DNA of 64,000 nucleotides from contig JANQRA010000020.1 in assembly GCA_028284765.1 (NCBI GenBank), positions 62,001-126,000 on the forward strand. Reading direction: 5' to 3'. Shown here piece by piece: positions 34,616-43,808 of the stretch (position 1 is the first letter of the stretch; every line of letters begins with the position of its first letter). The position numbers and the translations under genes are program-made. The notes under the pieces are model-generated. The model saw only the letters and a program-made list of their open reading frames with translations. It was not told the origin of the DNA and made no database searches. This DNA comes from Acidimicrobiia bacterium (GTDB lineage: Bacteria > Actinomycetota > Acidimicrobiia > Spongiisociales > ZC4RG35).

Positions 34616-35559
34616 GATTCCGCGCCGGCCCTTTCCGCAGCTGTTCGAAGAACCCGTTTCGTCAGGACCCCCGCTATGTGGATACGAAAGTCCCTTGTCC
34701 CCCGCTTGTCACTTATCGGTTCGATCTGCTCCTTTGCTAGATCTGCTGCGCGTTCAAGACCGGGCTCGTCGAGGGACCTGCCAACCAGGGCATCCGAAAT
34801 GCCGACGATCGGCACCGTGGTGGGCGCCACTGCGCCTAGGACGAGATCTGCGTTTGTGACTTCACCAGTCGGACCCACCGACACCCGGGCGCCTGCACCT
34901 ACCACGGCGATGTCCATCTCCGTACGAGGCGTGAACCTCTGATACGCGTCCGACGTCCCTGCTGCCGGGCGGTCGGCAAGAAACTCAACGATGAACTCGT
35001 CGTTCGTTAACGATGTCTGGCCTGGTCCCGTCGTGATTGCAGTAACCGGAACTGTGCGCTCACCCTCCGGAGAAGCAATCACGGCGCTGAACTCGTTGAC
35101 AACGAGAGACGGACCAGTGTCTGCGGCCGGAGACGCATTGCACAGGTTGCCCCCAAGACTCGCCCTTGTTTGGATCTGGTCCGATCCGATCAGACCAGCC
35201 GCCTCAACAAGTCCCGGAAACTCACCGCTCAGTCTCGAGTCTCTCGTGAGGTGAGCGGCGGGAGTGCTCGCACCTATGCGCCAAAGCTTGTCATCGACGT
35301 TCAACCCCGTGAGCCGAGGGATGCGTTTGAGGTCAACGAGGAATTCCGGAAGCCGTCGCCCAGCTTTGGACTGAGGGAGGATATCGGTGGCGCCGGCAAA
35401 GACCCTTGAGCCAGGGTTCGAGCGGAGGAAGTCGCAGGCCTCGTCAATCGTGGAAGGGGCTACGTAGGGCAAGGAGCTTCTCGTTCTTGGGGAAGGCGCA
35501 TACTGATTTGAATTGTAGGACGAATCAAGGCTGCCTTGAAACCACTCCTTTGCGGACAT
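34612..35559 (-). CDS. Molybdenum hydroxylase FAD-binding subunit
   Basis: The 315-residue subunit has the PCMH/CoxM FAD-domain motifs VFAGATDILPQ, IGASTPAAHL, RASLGGNLCNASPAADTGP and a C-terminal domain beginning RFTPRTEMDIAVVGA. It begins with ATG 35559 and is the first gene of a six-gene operon: FAD, FeS, Mo, MoaD-like, DapA-like, Ldh2-like. It diverges from the stand-alone D-2-hydroxyacid dehydrogenase, and the perfect operator at 35595-35609 lies between them. Confidence 0.92.
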   Translation of the reverse strand: MSAKEWFQGSLDSSYNSNQYAPSPRTRSSLPYVAPSTIDEACDFLRSNPGSRVFAGATDILPQSKAGRRLPEFLVDLKRIPRLTGLNVDDKLWRIGASTPAAHLTRDSRLSGEFPGLVEAAGLIGSDQIQTRASLGGNLCNASPAADTGPSLVVNEFSAVIASPEGERTVPVTAITTGPGQTSLTNDEFIVEFLADRPAAGTSDAYQRFTPRTEMDIAVVGAGARVSVGPTGEVTNADLVLGAVAPTTVPIVGISDALVGRSLDEPGLERAADLAKEQIEPISDKRGTRDFRIHIAGVLTKRVLRTAAERAGAES

Positions 35560-35594
35560 GCCGCTTCGAGCCGGAGCCCAGTTCGGTTTATGCT

Positions 35595-35609
35595 AAATGT
35601 CCGACATTC
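35595..35609. promoter_or_regulatory. FadR-type operator copy 7 (perfect palindrome)
   Basis: AAATGTCCGACATTC, with a perfect 13-nt palindrome AATGTCCGACATT, lies in the 90-nt divergent region between the molybdenum-hydroxylase operon and the D-2-hydroxyacid dehydrogenase. Confidence 0.7.
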
Positions 35610-35649
35610 ACAGGCACAGATGGAACCGACCGAAAGAGGACACCCCGCA

Positions 35650-36630
35650 GTGAGCGCCAAACCCTTGGTCACATTCATCGACCCATTGACGTGGACTCGG
35701 GACTTCTCGTATGCCGTGGAAGAACAAGCACTGTCTGAGGTCGGTGTGCGTCTGGTGGTCCCAAAAGACGAGGACGAAAGAGACCGTCTCCTACCGCTTG
35801 CTGACGCGGTGGTCTCGAGTGGCACGGTGAACGTCGACAAGGACACGATCGACAGGCTGAAGAACTGTGTGGCTATTCAGTGCTACTCAGTTGGCATGAA
35901 CGCGATCGACCTCGAGGCGGCAACTGAGGCCGGCATTCGCGTCGGCAACGCCAACGCCTCTACGACCGAGGTCGCGGACCACACAATGGCTCTCCTTCTC
36001 GCCCTACAGCGTCGGCTGGTGCCAATGATTGCGGCAACCTCAGACGGCGAGTGGGACCTCCGGAATCTCCCCATTGCAATAGAGATCCGGAGGCTTGCTG
36101 GACAAACGCTGGGCATAGTTGGGGCAGGACGGATAGGTCGGGCCGTTGCAAGCAGAGCTCGAGCCTTTGGCTTCGTGACCGTCGCCAGCGATCCTGTCCA
36201 TCCGGACCCTCCCGACCCTGATCTGGAAATGGTCACCCTGGAGGACCTCTTCACTCGCAGCGACGCCATAGCTGTCTGCGCCTCGCTGGGGCCCGGCTCC
36301 TACAAAATCATCAACGATGCGGTGCTTGCGCACGCCAAGAAGGGGACTCTGTTTGTCAACGCTGCGAGAGGTGCGCTCGTCGATGAACAAGCCCTGGCTT
36401 CTGCGCTTTCTGACGGACGTATCGCCTTGGCCGCCCTCGACGTACGCGACCCTGAGCCTCCTGATCCCCGAAACGACCCACTGAGCGGACGTGATGACGT
36501 GATTCAGACACCCCACATGGCTGCTATGTCGGACGGTTCGAGAGAAGACATCCACCATCTAGTTGCGGAGAGCCTGATTTCAATGTTGAGAGAAGCTGGA
36601 CGGCTTCACGACAGGAGCAGTGCCAACTGA
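35650..36630 (+). CDS. D-isomer-specific 2-hydroxyacid dehydrogenase, relative of the fusion N-domain
   Basis: GTG 35650 is chosen: AGAGGA lies 11 nt upstream, and the resulting start VSAKPLVTFIDPLTW aligns with the start of the 680-residue fusion (MSQRPCVVVFDPLSW). The protein has 326 residues, with GAGRIGRA, the catalytic Arg in NAARGALVDE, Glu in RDPEPPDP and His in TPHMAAMS. It interconverts a 2-oxoacid and a D-2-hydroxyacid. It is the first of a two-gene operon with a Gfo/Idh/MocA oxidoreductase. Confidence 0.9.
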   Translation: MSAKPLVTFIDPLTWTRDFSYAVEEQALSEVGVRLVVPKDEDERDRLLPLADAVVSSGTVNVDKDTIDRLKNCVAIQCYSVGMNAIDLEAATEAGIRVGNANASTTEVADHTMALLLALQRRLVPMIAATSDGEWDLRNLPIAIEIRRLAGQTLGIVGAGRIGRAVASRARAFGFVTVASDPVHPDPPDPDLEMVTLEDLFTRSDAIAVCASLGPGSYKIINDAVLAHAKKGTLFVNAARGALVDEQALASALSDGRIALAALDVRDPEPPDPRNDPLSGRDDVIQTPHMAAMSDGSREDIHHLVAESLISMLREAGRLHDRSSAN

Positions 36631-37730
36631 CCACCAACGCCTCACAGTCGATTGCGGCCGGGATCATTGGCCTGAGTTGGATAGGCGCCGATCCGGCCGG
36701 AGGGGCCTCCGGCCCAGTTCTGGGGACGGCAACGCCCTATAGCCACGCCTCGGCGATGGCTGCTGTCGGTGGCATTTCGGTCCATGCAGTCTGCGATGTG
36801 AGGCCCGAGGCTCGACAGAGGTTCTCCCGTGACTGGGCTTCGCTCTGGCCAGACATCGTCTCTTTCGACAGTGCCGAGTCGATGCTGACCCGGCCGTTGG
36901 ACCTCGTCTCAGTAGTGACGCCTGACCATCTCCACGCCGAGATGATCGAGCGCTGTCTCGAAGCCGGCGTGGGGATGATCTTCACTGAAAAGCCATTCAC
37001 AACGGATCTGGCAGAAGCCGACCGGCTGCTCGACCTGATCGACGCCCGCGGCGCCACCGTCACCGTCAACCACACTTGGAGATGGAGGCCGGACATCGTG
37101 GAAGCCCGTGCGATTGTGGAGGAGGGTCGACTAGGGCCATTGTCCCAGATATCGATCGAGGCCGGGGGTCCGAGAGCGATGCTATTCCGCAACCTCAGCC
37201 ACTTCATCGACCTGGCAATTCACATCGCGGGTTCTCGGCCACTATGGGTAACTGGGGAACTCGAGCCTGGGGAAACCGACTACGGGTTGGTGTATTCGGG
37301 TGACGGCGGGTCAGATCCCCAACGGGACCCGGGCGCGTGGATGACGATCGGCTTCGATGGTGGGGTCAGAGGTCACGTGAGTGGCCTCAAGGCATCTCCG
37401 GCCGATGTCTGCATCCAAATCCAATGCGAAGGAGGGAGGATCACCATCGATCCTTTGGGTGCACGTGTGATTGCGAACCCGAGAACCAACGACGGCACAC
37501 CGGGGTCGGTCGGCGGCCCTTCTATCCAGGCGCTACGCCCGAGGCACACCAAATCCGGGATGGAAGCCGGACTTGCCGACTTGATCGACTCACATCATCG
37601 CGGTCGTCCGTCATCAGCGCCCGCAAGTGAGGCAAGAGAGACGATCGCGGTAATCGACGCGCTATTGCGTTCCAATAGGGACCGAGCCCGGGTCAAGGTG
37701 ACGCCAAGGGATCAGGAACTCGCGCCGTAG
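36627..37730 (+). CDS. Gfo/Idh/MocA-family oxidoreductase with probable CTG start
   Basis: The ORF track begins at ATG 36756, but the frame is open upstream and encodes the conserved nucleotide-binding N-terminus IAAGIIGLSWIGADPAG and GTATPYSHASAM. No ATG, GTG or TTG is available in frame. CTG 36627 overlaps the preceding stop (CTGA) and follows AGGAG by nine bases, so I use it; the product is then 367 residues. Later family motifs are VVTPDHLHAEMIE and FTEKPFTTDLAEAD (Lys of the EKP motif). It oxidises or reduces a sugar-like or polyol substrate with NAD(P). Its 3' end overlaps the convergent oxidoreductase gene by 19 nt. Confidence 0.82.
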   Translation: MTTNASQSIAAGIIGLSWIGADPAGGASGPVLGTATPYSHASAMAAVGGISVHAVCDVRPEARQRFSRDWASLWPDIVSFDSAESMLTRPLDLVSVVTPDHLHAEMIERCLEAGVGMIFTEKPFTTDLAEADRLLDLIDARGATVTVNHTWRWRPDIVEARAIVEEGRLGPLSQISIEAGGPRAMLFRNLSHFIDLAIHIAGSRPLWVTGELEPGETDYGLVYSGDGGSDPQRDPGAWMTIGFDGGVRGHVSGLKASPADVCIQIQCEGGRITIDPLGARVIANPRTNDGTPGSVGGPSIQALRPRHTKSGMEAGLADLIDSHHRGRPSSAPASEARETIAVIDALLRSNRDRARVKVTPRDQELAP

Positions 37731-38623
37731 CGCTCCCGGAGCCATCGCATCACAGTCTCAGCGAACAACACTGCCCCATCCGGCCGTGGCGAATCCGCGA
37801 AACCTGTGATGACAATCCCCGCTCCGGCATCGATGGCCTCACATAGGGTTTCGAAGACCATCTCTGGTGTTCCGGCGAAGCCGTTCCGCTCGACCGACCG
37901 GACATCGGCACGCTCGGCAGCCTGGCGCAGCCTCGTCTCGTTTTCCTCAATCAGAATCTGGGCGCCGATCACATGCCGGATCTCCGAAGGATCACGGCCA
38001 ATCGCCTCACAGTGGTCCGCGAGACGACGTGCCTTCGCTTTGTACTCAGCTGGAGTCTTGAAGATGTGGTTCCACCAATCGCCTGCCCTTGCCACTGCCC
38101 TCAACCCCAGCGTGTCACCGGAAGCTCCGATCATGACCTTCGGAGCGGGCTCAGGCATTGGAATACACTGCGCCGCGGAGAGGGTGTAGAAACGCCCATC
38201 GAAGTCAACAGGGCCTCCTCCCCACAAGCGTCGAATCAGACTTGTTGCCTCGACGAGGCGATCCATCCGCGTCTGAATCGCCGGAAAAGCGATCCCATAG
38301 GCATGCGCCTCCTCCTCGTGCCATCCAGCCCCGAGACCAAGGACAAACCTCCCACCCGAAACGACCTGGGCGGTGGCCGCCATCTTGGCGAGCAAGGCGG
38401 GATTGCGAAACTCATTGCAAAGGACCTGGTGTCCCACTGTCTTGCCTTGAAAACGGGCAAGAACGTATGAGGCCAGAGTCCAGCCCTCCATCACACCCAC
38501 GAGATTGCTCTGAAGGTGGTCCGGCAGCCATATGGATTGGAAGGGATCAGCCACTGTCTCCAGATATGGAATGGTCTCCTGCCCCAGTCCGGAGAAGACA
38601 CTGACACCAACGTGAACACTCAA
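37712..38623 (-). CDS. LLM-class (luciferase-like) oxidoreductase, probably F420-dependent
   Basis: This 303-residue TIM-barrel protein has the LLM patterns SIWLPDHLQS, GVMEGWTLASYVLA, ISGGRF-like VVSGGRFVLGLGAGWHEEEAHAYG and PKVMIGASG. The GxGAGWH stretch is typical of actinobacterial F420-dependent enzymes, although FMN use cannot be excluded. TTG 38623 with a GGGGAGG site is the likely start. It lies 16 nt downstream of the aldolase gene, forming a two-gene minus operon that diverges from the second Gfo/Idh/MocA gene. Confidence 0.86.
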   Translation of the reverse strand: MSVHVGVSVFSGLGQETIPYLETVADPFQSIWLPDHLQSNLVGVMEGWTLASYVLARFQGKTVGHQVLCNEFRNPALLAKMAATAQVVSGGRFVLGLGAGWHEEEAHAYGIAFPAIQTRMDRLVEATSLIRRLWGGGPVDFDGRFYTLSAAQCIPMPEPAPKVMIGASGDTLGLRAVARAGDWWNHIFKTPAEYKAKARRLADHCEAIGRDPSEIRHVIGAQILIEENETRLRQAAERADVRSVERNGFAGTPEMVFETLCEAIDAGAGIVITGFADSPRPDGAVLFAETVMRWLRERYGASS

Positions 38624-38639
38624 CGCTGACCTCCCCTTC

Positions 38640-39434
38640 CTACGCCGACCCGAGGATCTCCTTGATGCGGGCCCCTTCGGTTCGGAACCAGTTCATAAGA
38701 ATGCTCACGTCGGTTCCGATGCAAAAGTGCCGAACTCCGAGTTCCAGGTATCGCTCTATTCCGTCAGGGCCAGCGAGCTCAGCTCGTGGCTGAATACCTC
38801 GAGCAAGAGCGGACTCGATCACATATCGCTCGGCCTCAACCACCTCGTCGTCGTCGTATCTACGTGGCTTTCCGATACTCAGCGCATAGTCGGCAGGGCC
38901 GAACTGGACCATGTCGATCCCATCTACCGAGAGAATCGAATCCAGATTCTCGACAGCCTCGGCTTTTTCGATCATCAGCGCCACCACCGCGTGATCGAGT
39001 GATTCGATGAACTCTGGGGTCCCGGCGTCCTGCCCGAACCGCACGTAGCGGCGCATGTTCACGCCATGTTCCCCGTTTCGACCCGGGAAATCGGCCCGCA
39101 CGGCCCGGACCGCTCTCTTGGCCTGCTCAACGGTTCTTATGTCCGAAAACAGCAGATTCTGGATGCCTGCACCCATCGCACGGTTCGCCAACCAGTCGCC
39201 GATGCCGTCCTCGACCTTGATCATGCCGGAAAGGTCGTCGAAGAGATCGATCGCTCGCCCGAGATTGTCCAGAGTCTGAAGGTCGTGAGGTGCGTACTCA
39301 GCGACGTATTCCACGTAATCAAAGTTGCCCGAATGTCCGACCATTTCGATGATCGACGGCCAAGGACTGTGAACGTGGATCCCAACAGAAGGGCGCCCAT
39401 CTTCTAGCAGTTCTCGCAGCCGGTTTCTTCTCAT
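38640..39434 (-). CDS. HpcH/HpaI-family class II aldolase
   Basis: I use ATG 39434 (MRRNRLRELLEDGRPSVG), the usual start of this family; the 13 upstream codons overlap the operator. The 264-residue barrel contains VEYVAEYAP, IEKAEAVENLDSIL with the metal-binding Glu, and MVQFGPADYALSIG with a second Asp ligand. Relatives include 4-hydroxy-2-oxoheptanedioate and 2-keto-3-deoxy-acid aldolases, which split or form a 2-oxo-4-hydroxy acid giving pyruvate and an aldehyde. An aldehyde product could feed the ALDH encoded at 41424. Confidence 0.88.
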   Translation of the reverse strand: MRRNRLRELLEDGRPSVGIHVHSPWPSIIEMVGHSGNFDYVEYVAEYAPHDLQTLDNLGRAIDLFDDLSGMIKVEDGIGDWLANRAMGAGIQNLLFSDIRTVEQAKRAVRAVRADFPGRNGEHGVNMRRYVRFGQDAGTPEFIESLDHAVVALMIEKAEAVENLDSILSVDGIDMVQFGPADYALSIGKPRRYDDDEVVEAERYVIESALARGIQPRAELAGPDGIERYLELGVRHFCIGTDVSILMNWFRTEGARIKEILGSA

Positions 39435-39455
39435 GCTCTTCTCGGTGCACCCTTT

Positions 39456-39470
39456 AAACGTCTGATGTAT
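39456..39470. promoter_or_regulatory. FadR-type operator copy 8
   Basis: TAAACGTCTGATGTAT has the GTCTGA core with T in place of C in the right half-site. It shares GTCTGATGTAT with copy 2. It lies 22-36 nt before the HpcH start and in the divergent region with the Gfo/Idh/MocA gene. Confidence 0.45.
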
Positions 39471-39564
39471 CATGCCCCAACCAGTTCAGAGAGTCCAGCG
39501 AGGCACCCTGTCGCCAGATCACCCAATAGGGATGAAAGACATGGAAGTCGAACAGATCTAAGGC

Positions 39565-40608
39565 ATGACTCAATCACGAACCGTGCGAGTTGGAGTCGTA
39601 GGAGCCGGAGCCAACACCAGGGCTCGCCACTTACCAGGATTACTTGCCCTCGAAGACGTCGAAGTGGTCGCGGTGTGCAACAGAACAGCCAATTCGTCCC
39701 GGAGAGTGGCAGCGGAGTTCCAGATTCCACGAGTGCACGGTGACTGGCGCGACCTCGTGACATCTGCAGACGTGGACGCCGTGGTGATCGGCACCTGGCC
39801 GAACATGCACCGAGAGTTGACGATTGCCGCCCTTGAGGCGGGAAAACATGTTCTCTGCGAGGCCCGCATGGCCATGAACTCGAGCGAGGCCCGTGACATG
39901 CTTGAAGCTTCACGGAGAAACCCCCATCTCATTGCGCAGTTGGTTCCATCTCCGTTGTCTTTCACGGTCGACGCGACTATCCAACGGATGGTTGCGAGCA
40001 GCGACTTGGGTTCGATCCTCGCGGTCGACATTGCATTCCGAACCGGGCATTTTCTCGACCTCACCACGCCTCTCGACTGGCGGAAGGACAAGTCACTCTC
40101 TGGAAACAATGTCATCGCCCTCGGGATTTGGTACGAGACCCTCATGCGGTGGATAGGGCGGGCTTCTTCGGTCACAGCGATGAGCTTCACTGGCCCCGAA
40201 GCGGAGAATGAGAGTCCGTCAATGCGCCTACCCGATCACCTCGAGGTGCTGGCACATATGGAGAATGGGGCGCTAGCAAGAATTCAGATGTCAGACGTTT
40301 CTGGCTTGGACCCGGCCAACATGGCGACGATCTATGGGGCCGATGCAACCCTCCAGTTTCGGGACAACACACTCCACTTCGGAAAGAAGGGTGATCACAG
40401 CCTGTACGAACTGGAAGTTCCGGTATCGGAGCGGAGCAGTTGGCGTGTCGAGGAGGAATTCATAGCCGCCATTCGCGACAACGAGCCGTTCACGCTCACG
40501 GACTTCGAAACTGGTGTGGCGTACATGGAATTCACCGACGCCGTCTGGAGGAGCATCGAGAGCGGTTGCTCCGTCCAAATCCCTTCAAATGACCAACTCA
40601 ACAACTGA
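39565..40608 (+). CDS. Gfo/Idh/MocA-family oxidoreductase (copy 2)
   Basis: The 347-residue protein has the N-terminal Rossmann motif VGVVGAGANTRARHLPGL, GTWPNMHRELTIAALEAGKHVLCEA, and the C-terminal alpha/beta domain. In the usual E-K-P motif the lysine is replaced (CEARMAMNSSEA), so catalysis may differ from classical members or the domain may have lost hydride-transfer activity. It heads a three-gene operon with an SDR and an aldehyde dehydrogenase. It shares only general family similarity with the copy at 36627. Confidence 0.85.
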   Translation: MTQSRTVRVGVVGAGANTRARHLPGLLALEDVEVVAVCNRTANSSRRVAAEFQIPRVHGDWRDLVTSADVDAVVIGTWPNMHRELTIAALEAGKHVLCEARMAMNSSEARDMLEASRRNPHLIAQLVPSPLSFTVDATIQRMVASSDLGSILAVDIAFRTGHFLDLTTPLDWRKDKSLSGNNVIALGIWYETLMRWIGRASSVTAMSFTGPEAENESPSMRLPDHLEVLAHMENGALARIQMSDVSGLDPANMATIYGADATLQFRDNTLHFGKKGDHSLYELEVPVSERSSWRVEEEFIAAIRDNEPFTLTDFETGVAYMEFTDAVWRSIESGCSVQIPSNDQLNN

Positions 40609-40633
40609 AACTGCGCATGAACAGGAGACCAAA

Positions 40634-41377
40634 GTGAAAAAGGTCGCACTCGTCACCGGAGCATCTGGGGATATTGGGAGGGCGACGGCAATCGCCCTCA
40701 GCCGTAGCTCGTTCGCTGTCGCCATCACCGACGTAGACGATTTCGGACTCGAAAAGACCCTTGCGGCGATCAAGGAGACCGGCGGTGACGGAGCGAGCCT
40801 TACGTTAGATGTCACTCAGAAGCGAGACATCGAGTCTGCCATCCGAGAGATAAAGAGTTCGCTCGGTGGGCATGTGAGCGTGTTGGTCAACTGTGCCGGC
40901 AACTTGATGCCCACGAAGGCGGTCGACATCCCAGAGTCCGAATGGGACTCAATCGTGGACGTCAATCTGAAGGGCACCTTCTTGTGCTCTCAGGCGGTGC
41001 TGCCAGACATGATCGCCCAAGGGTGGGGCAGGATCGTCAATGTCAGTTCGACTGCTGGAAAGAACGTTTCCACGGTTGGTGGTGTTCACTACACAGCGGC
41101 CAAGGCAGGAGTTCTCGGCTTGACTCGACACCTGGCCAGCGAGGTCGCCGCTCATGGCATAACCGTGAACGCGGTATGCCCTGGCCTGATTGAGACCCAG
41201 ATGGTCTCGAACACGATCACGAGGGAGAGGATGGACGACTATGCGAAGTCATTCCCGATTCCGCGATTGGGCCGACCCGACGAGGTCGCATCCATGATCA
41301 GTTTCTTGGTGTCGGATGCAGCTTCTTACGTAACGGGGGCCTCGCTCGACATCAACGGCGGAGATCTGATGATTTGA
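40634..41377 (+). CDS. Short-chain dehydrogenase/reductase (FabG-like)
   Basis: GTG 40634, six bases after AGGAG, is the likely start; the ORF track's start lies within the preceding gene. The 247-residue protein has TGASGDIG (8-15), NCAG near 87, the catalytic Ser in NVSST, and Y153-TAA-K157, then PGLIETQMV and the C-terminal YVTGASLDINGG. Classical SDRs of this type oxidise secondary alcohols or reduce 3-oxoacyl groups. Its neighbours suggest it acts between the Gfo/Idh/MocA enzyme and the aldehyde dehydrogenase. Confidence 0.9.
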   Translation: MKKVALVTGASGDIGRATAIALSRSSFAVAITDVDDFGLEKTLAAIKETGGDGASLTLDVTQKRDIESAIREIKSSLGGHVSVLVNCAGNLMPTKAVDIPESEWDSIVDVNLKGTFLCSQAVLPDMIAQGWGRIVNVSSTAGKNVSTVGGVHYTAAKAGVLGLTRHLASEVAAHGITVNAVCPGLIETQMVSNTITRERMDDYAKSFPIPRLGRPDEVASMISFLVSDAASYVTGASLDINGGDLMI

Positions 41378-41423
41378 AACTCAGCAAGAGCGCTCACCAT
41401 CTACTCAAAGAAAGAAGACACTC

Positions 41424-42896
41424 GTGACGACACAATCGATCACCGCAGAGAATCGCCTGTTCATTGGCGGTGACTTCACTGAAGCATCCGACGGCGCAAC
41501 ATTCGAGACAATCAATCCTGCGACTGGGAGGCCGATCACTGACGTCTCGCATGCGACTCCTCTTGACGTCGCTGAGGCTGTGGCCAAGGCGAGGGCTGCT
41601 CAGAAGCAATGGGAGAGCGAGCCCCTGAGTGTCCGAGCCAAAGTACTTCGCCGAACAGCAGAGCTGATCGTCTCTCATGCAGACCAGCTAGCAACACTCG
41701 AGTCGACCGACGGTGGCAAGCCAATCAGCGACTGCAAGGCACAGGTCCTAGGCACTGCGGAATGGTTCGACTTCTTCGCCGATGTCTCTGCACACCTGCG
41801 CTCAGATGTGATTCCTTCTTTTCCGGATCACCTGAACTACACCCTGCGTCAGCCATTGGGCGTTGTTGGCACGATCACGCCGTGGAACTACCCGCTGCCT
41901 TTGTATGGGATAAAGCTCCCAGCGGCTCTAGCCGTTGGGAACGCTGTGGTGCTCAAGCCAGCTGAGCAAACACCGCTGACGGCATTGGCCTTAGCGCGAT
42001 TGATGGCGGAGGCCGGGCTCCCCGACGGAGTGTTGAGCGTTGTCCCCGGGCTGGGAGAGACGACCGGCGCAGCGCTCGTCGACGCCGATGTCGACATGGT
42101 GTCTTTCACTGGCTCAACCGAAGTGGGACGCAAGATCGCCGCCCGGGCCGGCGACCGTCTAATGAAGGTCACGCTTGAGCTAGGTGGCAAGTCACCGAGC
42201 ATCGTGTTTGCAGACGCCGATCTGGACATAGCCGCCGCCGGAGCTCTGTTCACCTTCTGCGTGCATCAAGGGCAACTGTGCAGTGCTGGGAGCCGGCTAC
42301 TGGTTGAAGAGTCCATTCGAGAGGAGTTCGTTTCACGGCTGGTGACCATGGCGGAGGATCTTCGGGTCGGCGACCCAGCCGATGAGGCCACCCAACTTGG
42401 CGCGGTCATGAGCCAGGCGCAGATGGACCGAATCGAGGGCTTCGTAGCTTCCGGAATTGACCAAGGAGCGCGTCCTCTCACAGGGGCATCCAGAAAGGTG
42501 GTGGAGGGCCTCGATAACGGCCTCTTCTACACTCCAACCATCTTCGAAGACGTGAAAGTGGATATGGAGATAGCCCAGAACGAGATTTTCGGCCCTGTTC
42601 TCTCAGTCCTTCCATTCTCGAGCGACGAAGAGGCTGTCGAGAAAGCCAACGATGTTCTCTACGGCCTGGCAGCGGGAATCTGGACGAACGACCTTCGAAG
42701 GGCTCATCGATTCTCGAGGGATGTCGACGCCGGAATCGTCTATGTCAACACCATGAACGCACTGGCGCCTTGGTCTCCTTACAGCGGATGGAAACAAAGT
42801 GGACTCGGCGTCGAGGGTGGCATTGAGCAGGCCGAGAGCTTCACGAAGCTCAAAACGGTGTGGATCAACCTGGGAGACCAAGTTCCCACACTTTGA
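41424..42896 (+). CDS. NAD(P)-dependent aldehyde dehydrogenase
   Basis: The 490-residue protein shows all ALDH catalytic positions: Asn155 in PWNYP, Lys178 in LKPAE, Glu252 in TLELGGKSP and the nucleophile Cys286 in GQLCSAGS. It has the length and motif spacing of the betaine-aldehyde/ALDH9-like group. GTG 41424 follows AAAGAAGACACTC. It would oxidise an aldehyde released by an aldolase or lyase of this cluster. It is the last gene of the 39565-42896 operon. Confidence 0.92.
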   Translation: MTTQSITAENRLFIGGDFTEASDGATFETINPATGRPITDVSHATPLDVAEAVAKARAAQKQWESEPLSVRAKVLRRTAELIVSHADQLATLESTDGGKPISDCKAQVLGTAEWFDFFADVSAHLRSDVIPSFPDHLNYTLRQPLGVVGTITPWNYPLPLYGIKLPAALAVGNAVVLKPAEQTPLTALALARLMAEAGLPDGVLSVVPGLGETTGAALVDADVDMVSFTGSTEVGRKIAARAGDRLMKVTLELGGKSPSIVFADADLDIAAAGALFTFCVHQGQLCSAGSRLLVEESIREEFVSRLVTMAEDLRVGDPADEATQLGAVMSQAQMDRIEGFVASGIDQGARPLTGASRKVVEGLDNGLFYTPTIFEDVKVDMEIAQNEIFGPVLSVLPFSSDEEAVEKANDVLYGLAAGIWTNDLRRAHRFSRDVDAGIVYVNTMNALAPWSPYSGWKQSGLGVEGGIEQAESFTKLKTVWINLGDQVPTL

Positions 42897-42905
42897 GGCT
42901 TTGAA

Positions 42906-43688
42906 CTAGGGAGACCGCAACCCGTCTGGTGTTGCCTCCAACCATTGGGACAACTCCGGCGACTCGACCAACTCTTCGAGGTTGGCGAGATGGTGATCCA
43001 TGGCTTGCCTGATCTCCCCTTCGTCCCTGCTCTCTATCGCTGCCAGTGTCTCCCAATGCGTCTTGATGACTAGCTGTGGATCCTCGTCGTTCTCGTAATA
43101 GTCCTGGAGCAGCACTGCGATTCTCCCCAGAATTTGATGCTGGTAGTAGGCGAGCATTTCGCTCTGGGCCGCCCTGCCAAACGAGTAGTGAAACAGGTGG
43201 TTGAGATGTCTGAGCATGCTCGACTCGCTGCCCGATGCCACCGCTCTTTCCAACCGCTCAACCGAGTCAGCCATGGCTCGGAGGTCCTCGTGGGTGGCCC
43301 TCTCCCCCGCACGGATCGCCAACTCCATTTCGACCGGTCGGCGTGCCTCGATCAACTCTGCGAGAGCAGCTTCTCGCCACTTCGCTTGCAGACGTATCAG
43401 GTTGAGCGGGACATCTTCGCTGACGACTGTCACCCCTCCAGTCGCTCCCCTCTTCGAGTCGAGCACTCCGTTGTCGCGGAGCACCTTCACGGCCTCCGTT
43501 ATGACCGGTTTGCTCACGCCGGTGAGCCTCGTCAAGGCGTCAATCGTCGGAAGGCGATCGCCAACTCGAAGCAAACCCGAGCGGATAGCGAAAGTTATCT
43601 GATCGACTACTTCCTCGTGAGCTCGAGCCGTGGAGATCTCGTAGAAAGGAACATCGGCGGCACGGCTGTCGATAACTTCAGGCGGCAA
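42906..43688 (-). CDS. GntR-family transcriptional regulator, FadR subfamily (regulator 2)
   Basis: The 260-residue protein has an N-terminal winged HTH (LPTIDALTRLTGVSKPVITEAVKVL, with wing KRGATGGVTVV near 79-89) and a C-terminal FCD-type helical domain. It ends nine bases from the aldehyde dehydrogenase stop (convergent). Unlike regulator 1, its own upstream region shows no copy of the GTC-N-GAC operator, so it may bind a different sequence or respond to a different intermediate. Its promoter lies back-to-back with the beta-propeller gene. Confidence 0.88.
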   Translation of the reverse strand: MPPEVIDSRAADVPFYEISTARAHEEVVDQITFAIRSGLLRVGDRLPTIDALTRLTGVSKPVITEAVKVLRDNGVLDSKRGATGGVTVVSEDVPLNLIRLQAKWREAALAELIEARRPVEMELAIRAGERATHEDLRAMADSVERLERAVASGSESSMLRHLNHLFHYSFGRAAQSEMLAYYQHQILGRIAVLLQDYYENDEDPQLVIKTHWETLAAIESRDEGEIRQAMDHHLANLEELVESPELSQWLEATPDGLRSP

Positions 43689-43808
43689 AGGGGTTTCCTT
43701 GATTGACAGCGATCTTTACTATTCACGAAGACCCTACCAGGACGGCACAAAGATGCCCTGGCCGGATGCTCTTCGTTGTTCCGCTCACTCAGATAGTTCC
43801 AGGCACCA

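Noticed and set aside
31856-35559. Carbon monoxide dehydrogenase (CoxMSL)
   Set aside because: Gene order fits, but the large subunit has AYRAPG instead of the AYRCSFR loop needed for the Mo-Cu site.
40286-40300. Operator-like AGATGTCAGACGTTT
   Set aside because: It lies in the middle of the Gfo/Idh/MocA coding sequence (IQMSDVS), away from any promoter, and is probably coincidental.
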